Shown one piece after another: positions 1 to 6,401 of a stretch of DNA of 8,739 nt. Origin of the DNA: Pseudomonadota bacterium (lineage in GTDB: Bacteria; Pseudomonadota; Alphaproteobacteria; Rhizobiales; Segnochrobactraceae); NCBI GenBank assembly GCA_023442215.1, contig JAEZMP010000686.1:1-8739 (forward strand), given 5' to 3'. The notes under the pieces were generated by a model. That model saw nothing but the letters and a program-made list of their open reading frames with translations. It was not told the DNA's origin and made no database searches. A program made the position numbers and the translations under genes. How positions within the stretch are numbered: position 1 is the first letter of the stretch; every line of letters starts with the position of its first letter.

Positions 1-1330
1 GGTCGATATTCTGCGACCATATCGACGCGGCGAGGCCGTAGCGGGTGTTGTTGGCGAGCTGAACTGCCTCGTCCGGCGTGCGGAAGGTGGTCAGCGTCGC
101 GACCGGGCCGAAGATCTCGACCTCGGCGACGGTCATGGCCGGTTCCACCTCGGTGATCAGCGTCGGCGGATAGAAGCAGCCCTGACCGGGAAGCGTGCTC
201 GCGTCGGGCTGCCACACGGTGCCGCCCTCGGCCCGTGCCGTGGCGACGAGGCCGGCGATGCGCTCGCGCTGCACCGGGGCGACAACGGCGCCGATATCGG
301 TCGATTTGTCGAGCGGATCGCCGACGCGCAGCCGCGCCATGCGCGCCCGCAGACGGGCGGCCAAGCGCTCCGCGATGCCTTCCTGCGCCAGAATGCGCGC
401 GCCGGCGCAGCACACCTCACCCTGGTTGAACCACACCGAATCGACCACGCCTTCCACCGCGCCGTCGAGATCGCTGTCCTCTAACACGATGAAGGGCGAC
501 TTGCCGCCGAGTTCGAGCGACAGCGCCTTGCCGCTGCCGGCCGTGGCCTCGCGGATGGCGCGGCCGACCTCGGTCGAGCCGGTGAAGGCGATCTTGTCGA
601 TGCCGGGATGGCCGGCGATGAGGGCGCCGGTGGCGCCGTCGCCGCAGACGATGTTGACCACGCCCGCCGGCAGGCCGACCTCGCGGCAGATGTCTGCGAA
701 GGCGAGGGCGGACAGCGGGGTCAGTTCCGCGGGCTTCAGCACCACGGTGCAGCCGGCGGCGAGCGCCGGCGCCACCTTCCAGGCGAGCATCAGCAGCGGG
801 AAGTTCCACGGCACGATCTGGCCGCACACGCCCACCGGCCGCGTGCCGGGAAGCTCGGTCTCGACGAGCTCGGCCCAGCCGGCATGATGGTAGAAGTGGC
901 GGGCGACGAGCGGCACGTCGATGTCGCGGCTTTCGCGGATCGGCTTGCCGTTGTCCATCGTCTCCAGCACCGCGAGGAAGCGCTCGCGCTTCTGGATCTG
1001 GCGCGCGATGGCATAGAGATAGCGCGCACGGGCGTGGCCCGGCAGCGCCGACCAGCCGTCGAGCGCGGCGCGTGCGGCCGCGACCGCGGCATCGACGTCC
1101 GCCTGCGTGCCCTCGGCGACGTCGGCGAGCTTGCCGTCCGTCGCCGGGTTCTCCACCGCGAAGAGCTTCGCCCCGGCAGGGCGCACGGTCTCGCCGCCGA
1201 TGAAGTGGCCGAAGCCCTCGGCGTGGGCGGCGAGCCAGGCACGGACGGAATCGTTTGCCTCGGGCGAGGGGCCGTAATCCATGGTGCGCAGGATGTCCTT
1301 GACGAGCGCGGCGTCCTTCGGAAGGGCCAT
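1..1330 (-). CDS. Aldehyde dehydrogenase, ALDH16-like, C-terminus beyond the window (partial)
   Basis: NAD(P)-dependent oxidation of an aldehyde to its acid, in the cytoplasm. The ATG at 1330 opens a stop-free frame of 443 codons that reaches the left edge, so the stop lies outside. Visible in order: the PWNFP motif near residue 177, the nucleotide-binding loop FTGSTEVGR near 248-256, the general-base Glu273 in ELGGKSPF, the catalytic Cys307 in NQGEVCCAG, and EIFGPV near 411-416. The N-terminal stretch TMDYGPSPE and the spacing of the following WL and GH residues resemble my recollection of ALDH16-family N-termini. Animal ALDH16A1 lacks the catalytic Cys; this protein has it. If the family call is right, a second ALDH-like domain should follow outside the window. 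The start is fixed by a GAGGA ribosome site that overlaps the deoC stop codon, implying coupled translation. Likely substrate is acetaldehyde from DeoC (inference). The ALDH superfamily call is near certain; the ALDH16 subfamily is probable. Confidence 0.95.
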   Translation of the reverse strand, partial: MALPKDAALVKDILRTMDYGPSPEANDSVRAWLAAHAEGFGHFIGGETVRPAGAKLFAVENPATDGKLADVAEGTQADVDAAVAAARAALDGWSALPGHARARYLYAIARQIQKRERFLAVLETMDNGKPIRESRDIDVPLVARHFYHHAGWAELVETELPGTRPVGVCGQIVPWNFPLLMLAWKVAPALAAGCTVVLKPAELTPLSALAFADICREVGLPAGVVNIVCGDGATGALIAGHPGIDKIAFTGSTEVGRAIREATAGSGKALSLELGGKSPFIVLEDSDLDGAVEGVVDSVWFNQGEVCCAGARILAQEGIAERLAARLRARMARLRVGDPLDKSTDIGAVVAPVQRERIAGLVATARAEGGTVWQPDASTLPGQGCFYPPTLITEVEPAMTVAEVEIFGPVATLTTFRTPDEAVQLANNTRYGLAASIWSQNID

Positions 1331-1337
1331 GGGGTTT

Positions 1338-1342
1338 TCCTC
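1338..1342 (-). promoter_or_regulatory. Ribosome binding site for the aldehyde dehydrogenase, overlapping the deoC stop
   Basis: On the minus strand GAGGA lies 7 nt before the ATG at 1330, and its first two bases are the last two of the deoC TGA stop (1343-1341). Ribosomes ending deoC would stand on this site, so the two proteins are probably made by coupled translation. Confidence 0.75.
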
Positions 1343-2405
1343 AGGCAAGCGCGTGGTGGGCCGCGCTGGCATAGCGGCCGGTGACATAATGCTCGAGCTG
1401 GCGCTCGATATCGCCGAGCAGCGAGCTCGCGCCGATGCGGAACAGATCCGGCTGGAGCCAGCGGTCGCCGAGCTCCTCCTTCATCAGCGTCAGCCACGCG
1501 AGCGCGTCCTTGGCGGTCTTGAGGCCGCCGGCCGGCTTGAAGCCGATGCGCTCGCCGGTCCGCTCGCCATAGTCGCGCAGCGCCCGCACCATGGTGAGGC
1601 TGACCGGCAGCGTGGCATTGACCTCCTCCTTGCCGGTGGAGGTCTTGATGAAGTCGGCGCCCGCCATCATCGCCACCATGCTCGCCTTGTAGACGTTGCC
1701 GAGGGTGCGCAGGTCGCCGGTGCCGAGGATCGCCTTCAGATGCGCCGCCCCGCAGGCTTCCCGCATCGCCGCGACCTCGTCGTGCAGCGCCTGCCACTGG
1801 CCGGTCAGCACATGGGCGCGGGTGATGACGATGTCGATTTCCGCCGCGCCCATGTCGACGGCGTAGCGGATCTCGTCGAGCCGCTGCGGCATCGGGGTCA
1901 GGCCGGAGGGAAAGCCGGTGGCGACCGAAGCCACGGGAATCCCTGAGCCGTCGAGCGCCTTGACGGCCGCCGGCACCATCGTCGGATAGACGCACACGGC
2001 ACCGACCTTCGGCGGATCGTTCTCCAGCCCGAGGGCGGCGACGATGTCGTCCCGCAGCGGCCGGCGCGCCTTGAGCGCGAGACGCCGCACGCGGCCATCG
2101 GTGTCGTCGCCGGCGAGCGTGGTGAGATCGATGCAGGTCAGCGCCTTCACCAGCCACGCGGCCTGATAGGCCTTCTTGACCGAGCGGCGGGTGGTCAGCG
2201 TTGCCGTGCGCCGTTCGGTGGCGCTGAGATTGACGTGAACGTCGTCGAACCAGTCGGTCCTGAGCGGCATGACGGGATTGCGATGGTGGCCGCCGTGCGC
2301 GGCGTCTTGCGAATCGACCGCCGGTGCCGCCGGTCCGGCACCCTCTGTTCCGGCGCCTTCGCGCGGCTTCGGAGCCTGCTTCGAGGCGTGAGATTTGGTC
2401 AGCAT
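1341..2405 (-). CDS. deoC: Deoxyribose-phosphate aldolase (DERA), long form
   Basis: Class I aldolase that splits 2-deoxyribose-5-phosphate into acetaldehyde and glyceraldehyde-3-phosphate, in the cytoplasm, at the end of deoxynucleoside breakdown. From the ATG at 2405 it is 354 aa. The Schiff-base Lys is K259 in FIKTSTGKEE, the second active-site Lys is K290 in GFKPAGGLKT, and the active-site Asp is D191 in EIDIVI. CVYP (138-141) and GFPSG (164-168) are also family-like. It is clearly longer than E. coli DeoC (259 aa) and closer to the eukaryotic DERA size. Residues 1-43 are a low-complexity Lys/Pro/Ala/Gly tail. An alternative ATG at 2270 (309 aa) has no ribosome site, and the residues just before it (HRNP) look conserved in relatives as I remember them, so the upstream start is preferred. 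A further in-frame start at 2495 would add 30 unlikely residues. It forms an operon with the downstream aldehyde dehydrogenase. Function is very secure; the start is moderately secure. Confidence 0.95.
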   Translation of the reverse strand: MLTKSHASKQAPKPREGAGTEGAGPAAPAVDSQDAAHGGHHRNPVMPLRTDWFDDVHVNLSATERRTATLTTRRSVKKAYQAAWLVKALTCIDLTTLAGDDTDGRVRRLALKARRPLRDDIVAALGLENDPPKVGAVCVYPTMVPAAVKALDGSGIPVASVATGFPSGLTPMPQRLDEIRYAVDMGAAEIDIVITRAHVLTGQWQALHDEVAAMREACGAAHLKAILGTGDLRTLGNVYKASMVAMMAGADFIKTSTGKEEVNATLPVSLTMVRALRDYGERTGERIGFKPAGGLKTAKDALAWLTLMKEELGDRWLQPDLFRIGASSLLGDIERQLEHYVTGRYASAAHHALA

Positions 2406-2518
2406 TTCGGGCGCCCTGATCGTGGGTTCTCGTTGTCGCCGGCCGCGGGCCGGCCCGTTGCCGCCATCATGGCACCCGGCGGGCGCCGCGAACAAGGGGC
2501 CGTCCGCGGCGGGGTGGC
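2406..2518 (-). other. Spacer between pqiC and deoC, GC-rich palindromes
   Basis: These 113 bp hold no gene. The perfect palindrome CGGGCCGGCCCG is at 2446-2457 and overlaps a second stem (CCGGCC 2439-2444 with GGCCGG 2448-2453), both in the presumed deoC leader. A weak minus-strand promoter candidate is TTGTTC (2490-2495) with CATGAT (2466-2471), 18 nt apart. No T-run terminator follows pqiC, so deoC may have its own weak promoter or receive read-through from the pqi operon. Confidence 0.35.
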
Positions 2519-3073
2519 TCAGGCCAGCATGGCCGCGACGGCATCGGCGAGTTCGCCGGACGCCTTGCTCATCGCCTTGACGATGTCGTGCATGCCGCTG
2601 GAAGCCGGCATCGCGGAGACGCGGACCGAGCGGGTCGCGGTGCGGCCGCCGCGCTGGACGGCGACTTGGGCGACGAGCTCGACGGCGCCCCGGGCATCGA
2701 CGTCCATCCGCTGCAGGTCGATCTCCACGACCGCGTCCGGCGTCACGCTGATGGCACCGTTCTCGCCGAACACGAGCGCGTTCGGCAGCCGCTGGCCGAG
2801 ATTTTCCGCGAGCACCCGGCCGAACATGCTGACGAGCGGATCGCCCCAGCGCTCGTTGCCGTCGAGGGCGACGAGGCTGTCGCTGGTGGAGCGCACGATC
2901 TCCGGCCGGTCGAGATAGCGGGCGAGGCCGATCTCGCGGATCTCGATCCGCGCCGGGCCGCCGGAGCGGACGGGACCGGCGACGGGTGCCAGCGTATAGA
3001 GCGTGGGCGTCTGCGAGGCGCAGCCGGCCAGCGCGACGAGGACGAGCAGCAGGGCGGCGAAACGCGGCATCAT
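2519..3073 (-). CDS. pqiC: PqiC/YmbA-type outer-membrane lipoprotein
   Basis: Lipoprotein partner of PqiB (ABC-type transport auxiliary lipoprotein family, formerly DUF330), expected on the periplasmic face of the outer membrane. The 184 aa match the family's usual length. The N-terminus has Arg4, a hydrophobic stretch (6-16) and the lipobox LAGC at 15-18. Cleavage before Cys18 leaves Ala at +2, which favours outer-membrane sorting. TPTLYTLAP follows (24-32), as is typical of this family, then the family's RIEIREIGLARYLDRPEIV strand region. The ATG at 3073 overlaps the pqiB stop as ATGA and has an AGGAG site 5 nt upstream; a second ATG follows immediately at 3070. Last gene of the pqiABC operon. 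Family membership is secure from sequence and context; the transport role is inferred from the family. Confidence 0.9.
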   Translation of the reverse strand: MMPRFAALLLVLVALAGCASQTPTLYTLAPVAGPVRSGGPARIEIREIGLARYLDRPEIVRSTSDSLVALDGNERWGDPLVSMFGRVLAENLGQRLPNALVFGENGAISVTPDAVVEIDLQRMDVDARGAVELVAQVAVQRGGRTATRSVRVSAMPASSGMHDIVKAMSKASGELADAVAAMLA

Positions 3074-4767
3074 TTGGTCTCCTGGCCTGTCCGTCCGAGA
3101 ATCAGCGCTTCCGGGTGCACGCTCAGGAGATCCGCCAGCACGCGGAACGAGCGGGCCGTATCGGTGAACTGCAGCAGCGCCCGGTCGACGTCGCGCTTGA
3201 ACTTGGAATTGCCGCCATAGCCGGTGTTCAGGGAGCCCGCAAGCTGGCTGGTCTGTGCGATGACTTTCTGGATGCCGTCAGCCATCTGCGGCAGCTTCTG
3301 CAGCGTCGGCGTCAGATCCCGGTTCATCTGGTCCACCACCACCTTGACGCTGGAGAGCGTCTCGGAGAGCGACGCGACCGACTTCTTCAGGTCGGGCGAG
3401 TTGGCGATGTCGCTCGCGCCCTTCAGCGCCGTGTTGAGGTTGTCGGCGATCTCGGCGAGCGGCAGCTTCGAAACCTTGTCGAGGATGTCGGACACCGCGC
3501 GGCTCAGGTTGTCGATCTGCGGCGGCATGCTCGGCATCACGCTGTCCTTGCCGGCGGTCGCGAGCAGCGCGTGGCGGGCATGGGGGAAGAAGTCGAGCGC
3601 CATCACCTGCTGGCCGGTCAGGATGTTGGAGGCGCGCAGCTGCACGCGCAGCCCCTGGTCCACCATCTCCCGGATGGCCTGAAGCAACTGGTTGTCGCTG
3701 AGCTTCTCCTCCGACAGCCCGATCCGGCCGGGCTCGATCTCGAATCTCACCGGCACGCGGAAGCGCTGGGTGGCATCGTCGAAGTCCAGCGATACCGACT
3801 TAACGGTGCCGATGGTGATGCCGTAGAGCTCGACCGGCGAGCCGGGGCCGAGGCCGCGCACCGACGAGCCCTCGAAATAGGCCACGAACGGCAGGCGACG
3901 GCTGAAGTGCGAGGAGAGCGCCGCGGCCTTGTCGCCGTAGAGCGTGAATTCCTCGCCTTCCTTGGCGAGAGCCGCCTTGTTGGCCGGGTCCGGCGTGTCG
4001 AACGCGATGCCGCCCGCCAGCACCGCCTCGAGCGACTCGAGTTCGATGTCGACGCCGTCCGCGCCGAACTTGATGCCGATGCCCGACGCGTTCCAGAAAT
4101 TGGAATCGGTGTGGACGTACTTGTCGTAGGGCGCGCGGACGAAGACGTGGATCGCGACGCGGTCGGCGATGTTGTCGGTGTCGTAACCGAGCACGTAGCC
4201 GACGCTGAGATCGCGGAAGAACAGCGGTGCGCCGGGGGTGAGGGAACCGAGCCTGTCGGCGTTCAGCACGAACGTGCGGCCGGGCACGTCCGACTGCACG
4301 ATCGGCGGCTGCGCCAGCCCGCGGAAATGGGCGCGCGAGGCGCCGCCCGACATGCCCGGATCGACCGCGATATAGGAGCCGGACAGCAGCGTATCGAGCC
4401 CGGAAATCTGGGTGATGCTGGCGCGCGGCTTCACCACCCAGAAGCGCGCGTTCTCCGTCAGCACCGGCTCGGCCTCGCGCTGCATCTGGGCCGTCACGCG
4501 CACGGTTTTCAGGTCGTCGGCCAGCGACAGCGATTTGACGACGCCGAGCTGGACGTTCTTGTACTTCACCGGCGTCTTGCCGACCTCGATGCCGTCGCCG
4601 TCGGCGAACCGGATTTCGATCGTCGGCCCCTGCTGCGACAGCGTGCGATAGCCGAGGAAGCCGGCGATCAGCGCCGTCACCACGGGGATCGCCCACACGA
4701 GCGAGATGCGACGCGCATGGCGGACCTTTGCCGTGCCGATATCGTCGTGGGCGTGGTGGTCACTCAT
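3070..4767 (-). CDS. pqiB: PqiB, three-MCE-domain periplasm-spanning lipid transport protein
   Basis: Inner-membrane-anchored MCE protein that in E. coli forms a hexameric tube across the periplasm for lipid movement. Here 565 aa, close to E. coli PqiB. After a short His/Asp-rich cytoplasmic tail comes one transmembrane helix at about 21-42. Three MCE domains follow: near 47-95 (TIEIRFADGDGIEVGKTPVK), near 161-210 (RTFVLNADRLGSLTPGAPLFF) and near 292-343 (FVAYFEGSSVRGLGPGSPVELYG, of which the core is GLGPGSPVELYG). Residues 415-510 are rich in Leu/Val/Asp heptad-like spacing with no Pro-rich breaks apart from a few turns, matching the C-terminal helical bundle that forms the needle. The ATG at 4767 overlaps the pqiA stop as ATGA and has no clear ribosome site, so its translation is probably coupled to pqiA. 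Three MCE domains, rather than the seven of LetB, and the pqiA/pqiC neighbours identify it as PqiB. Confidence 0.94.
   Translation of the reverse strand: MSDHHAHDDIGTAKVRHARRISLVWAIPVVTALIAGFLGYRTLSQQGPTIEIRFADGDGIEVGKTPVKYKNVQLGVVKSLSLADDLKTVRVTAQMQREAEPVLTENARFWVVKPRASITQISGLDTLLSGSYIAVDPGMSGGASRAHFRGLAQPPIVQSDVPGRTFVLNADRLGSLTPGAPLFFRDLSVGYVLGYDTDNIADRVAIHVFVRAPYDKYVHTDSNFWNASGIGIKFGADGVDIELESLEAVLAGGIAFDTPDPANKAALAKEGEEFTLYGDKAAALSSHFSRRLPFVAYFEGSSVRGLGPGSPVELYGITIGTVKSVSLDFDDATQRFRVPVRFEIEPGRIGLSEEKLSDNQLLQAIREMVDQGLRVQLRASNILTGQQVMALDFFPHARHALLATAGKDSVMPSMPPQIDNLSRAVSDILDKVSKLPLAEIADNLNTALKGASDIANSPDLKKSVASLSETLSSVKVVVDQMNRDLTPTLQKLPQMADGIQKVIAQTSQLAGSLNTGYGGNSKFKRDVDRALLQFTDTARSFRVLADLLSVHPEALILGRTGQETK
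3079..3083 (-). promoter_or_regulatory. Strong ribosome binding site for pqiC
   Basis: AGGAG on the minus strand lies inside the last codons of pqiB, 5 nt before the ATG at 3073 and 8 nt before the adjacent ATG at 3070. It is the only clear Shine-Dalgarno site in the pqi operon and may allow pqiC to be translated more strongly than pqiB. Confidence 0.7.
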
Positions 4768-6110
4768 GCGGTGCTCGACGTGTGGGCGCTGCCGGGCGAG
4801 GGCCGCTCCGGCGCCTTGGTGGGGGATCGGGTCGGGTGCGCCGCTTCGGCCGCGTCCCACATCAGGCGTGGATCGAAGCACTCGGCCGCGAACATGGTGA
4901 GGATGACGACGCCCGCGAACGAGATCGCCCCGATGCCGGGCTCGATGGTCGCGAGGTTGCCGAGACGGACGAGGCCCACCAGGATGGAGAGCATGAAGAT
5001 GTCGATCATCGACCAGCGGCCGATGCCCTCCACGAGGCGGTACATCACGGTGCGGCGGCGCAGGTGCTTCGCGCTGCCCAGCTGGGTGGTGACGAGCAGG
5101 TAGATCAGCGCGATCAGCTTCAGCACCGGCACCGTGATGCTGGCGAAGAACACGAGTAGCGCGAGCGGCCACATGCCGGCATGGGCGAGTTCGATGACGC
5201 CGCTCATGATCGTATCGGGCGCGCCGCGGCCGAGCGAGACCACGGTCATCACCGGATAGAGATTGGCCGGGATATAAAGCACGATCGCCGCGATCGCGAG
5301 AGCCCAGGCGCGGGCGATGCTGTCCGGCTTGCGGCGGTGAAGCGGGCTTCCGCAACGCGGGCAGGACGCGGCGTGAGACCCTTTCGGCGGCGTGCTGACG
5401 AACCCGCAGCATTCGCAGCCCACCGCTCCCTTGCCCGGCCGGTCCGGCGGCAATAGTGCGGCCGCGCGCTCGCGCCGGTCGATCGCCTCCCAAACCACGT
5501 CCGGATCGAGCGCGACGTCGGCCGCGATCATGGCGATCATCACGCCGGCGAAGGCGATCACGGCGATTCCCACCTCGACCTGCGCCATGTCGACCAGCTT
5601 GGCATAGGCCACGAAGATCGCGAGCAGGTAGACCTCGATCATCGACCACGGCTTCAGCCGCGCGGACCAGCGGAACACCGGGGCGAGATGCGTCGGCGGC
5701 CGTGTCATGCGCAGCGCCATCAGCACGTAGCAGGAGGTGGCGAGGCGCGCCGCCGGGGCGAGGATCGTCGTCAGCCCGACCAGGATGCCGAGCACCCAGA
5801 AGCCCTGCTTGTCGAGCTGGAGCGAGCCGGTGGTGAGATCGGCCGTGATCTGCTGGCCGGAGATCGACATGGTCAGGAGCGGCGTGAACGTCGCCACGCT
5901 GAAGAGCGCGAGCGCGGACAGCGCGAAGGCGAGCGTGCGGTTGACCGGATTGCGTCGGGCGTTGCGCAGCACGGTGTTGCAGCGGTCGCAGCGCGCGGCG
6001 CTGCCCTCCGGCAGGGCCTCGACGGCGTTCATGCGGCCGCAGCCCTTGCACTCGCGGTAGGAGATGGCGGGCGCGGCGGCAAAGCCGGCGGCCGCTTTTC
6101 GCGTCTCCAT
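4764..6110 (-). CDS. pqiA: PqiA, paraquat-inducible inner-membrane protein with duplicated zinc-ribbon and membrane modules
   Basis: Polytopic inner-membrane partner of PqiB, thought to feed lipids into or take them from the MCE tube. From the ATG at 6110 it is 448 aa and consists of two homologous halves. Each begins with a Cys4 zinc-ribbon motif: C21/C24 with C41/C44, and C232/C235 with C250/C253. Each continues with four predicted membrane segments (about 59-82, 104-136, 157-175, 179-200; then 266-290, 310-345, 368-384, 388-410). The halves share the signature WSMIEVYLLAIFVA (156-169) and WSMIDIFMLSILVG (366-379). The C-terminus (425-448) is a loose Pro/Ser/Thr tail. The start is uncertain: no good ribosome site precedes 6110, and GTG codons at 6131 and 6140 or a TTG at 6191 are in frame, but the added residues are Arg/Ala-rich and look non-coding. 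First gene of the operon. Confidence 0.93.
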   Translation of the reverse strand: METRKAAAGFAAAPAISYRECKGCGRMNAVEALPEGSAARCDRCNTVLRNARRNPVNRTLAFALSALALFSVATFTPLLTMSISGQQITADLTTGSLQLDKQGFWVLGILVGLTTILAPAARLATSCYVLMALRMTRPPTHLAPVFRWSARLKPWSMIEVYLLAIFVAYAKLVDMAQVEVGIAVIAFAGVMIAMIAADVALDPDVVWEAIDRRERAAALLPPDRPGKGAVGCECCGFVSTPPKGSHAASCPRCGSPLHRRKPDSIARAWALAIAAIVLYIPANLYPVMTVVSLGRGAPDTIMSGVIELAHAGMWPLALLVFFASITVPVLKLIALIYLLVTTQLGSAKHLRRRTVMYRLVEGIGRWSMIDIFMLSILVGLVRLGNLATIEPGIGAISFAGVVILTMFAAECFDPRLMWDAAEAAHPTRSPTKAPERPSPGSAHTSSTA

Positions 6111-6320
6111 GCCGTCGGCTGCAGCGCTCACGGCAGCCACGGCCCGGCGACCGCCGCGCCGCGAGCGGCAAAGCCGCCGGCGCGCCGGCAAACACGCAGG
6201 TGCTCAGACAGGATCACGCGGGTGCGAGCCTCACGTCGCTATGCGAATTGCTGGACGAGGCTGCGAGGGACAAGCCTTCAACCCGGCCGCCCGCCGGCCT
6301 CATGCCGGACGAGCGCGGGG

Positions 6321-6349
6321 ATTTTACCGAAGCCGGTCCGGCGGCGGAA
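6321..6349 (-). promoter_or_regulatory. Tentative pqiABC promoter
   Basis: Minus-strand TAAAAT (6321-6326) matches the -10 consensus at five of six bases. The matching -35 is weak (TTCCGC, 17-nt spacer). An A-run (complement of T 6368-6374) and ATTAATT lie about 40-60 nt upstream of the predicted transcription start, where an UP element would be. It would give a leader of about 200 nt before pqiA. Speculative. Confidence 0.25.
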
Positions 6350-6374
6350 GCGGCAATTAATGCCGCCTTTTTTT
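6350..6374 (+). terminator. Rho-independent-terminator-like hairpin on the plus strand
   Basis: GCGGCA (6350-6355) pairs perfectly with TGCCGC (6361-6366) around a 5-nt ATTAA loop, followed after one C by seven T (6368-6374). The T-run is on the plus strand only, yet both neighbouring genes are on the minus strand. It could end antisense transcription or a small plus-strand RNA, or the T-run may really be a minus-strand A-tract serving the pqi promoter. Confidence 0.45.
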
Positions 6375-6401
6375 CGCCTTAACCGCCGGCGTGCGCTTCC
6401 C

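Larger units (their letters stand above)
6111..6401. other. Spacer between pqiA start and the end of the fabF-type gene
   Basis: These 291 bp should hold the pqi promoter. No convincing gene is seen. A plus-strand frame from a GTG at 6200 to a TAA at 6380-6382 (60 codons) has no ribosome site and no recognisable product. The best -10 for a minus-strand pqi promoter is TAAAAT at 6321-6326, but the 17-nt-distant -35 is poor (TTCCGC, 6344-6349). The region also carries the terminator-like hairpin at 6350-6374. Confidence 0.5.

Noticed and set aside
195..887. 230-codon plus-strand open frame
   Set aside because: It is antisense to the aldehyde dehydrogenase, whose minus-strand frame carries all the catalytic motifs.
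2439..2457. GC palindromes before deoC as a pqiC terminator
   Set aside because: No T-run follows on the minus strand, and such GC palindromes are frequent by chance at this base composition.
2986..5103. 705-codon plus-strand open frame
   Set aside because: It lies antisense to pqiB and the end of pqiA. Its product is a repetitive Arg/His/Asp/Val-rich string with no recognisable domain, typical of an antisense shadow in GC-rich coding DNA.
4768..6195. Upstream part of a 1041-codon minus-strand frame that ends as pqiB
   Set aside because: This part reads pqiA in the wrong frame and is Arg/Gly-rich nonsense. The real pqiB begins at the ATGA overlap at 4767, so this is not a fusion protein.
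6200..6382. 60-codon plus-strand frame ending at the terminator-like hairpin
   Set aside because: It has a GTG start, no ribosome site and no recognisable product, and the T-run falls inside the frame, which would cut the message before the stop codon.
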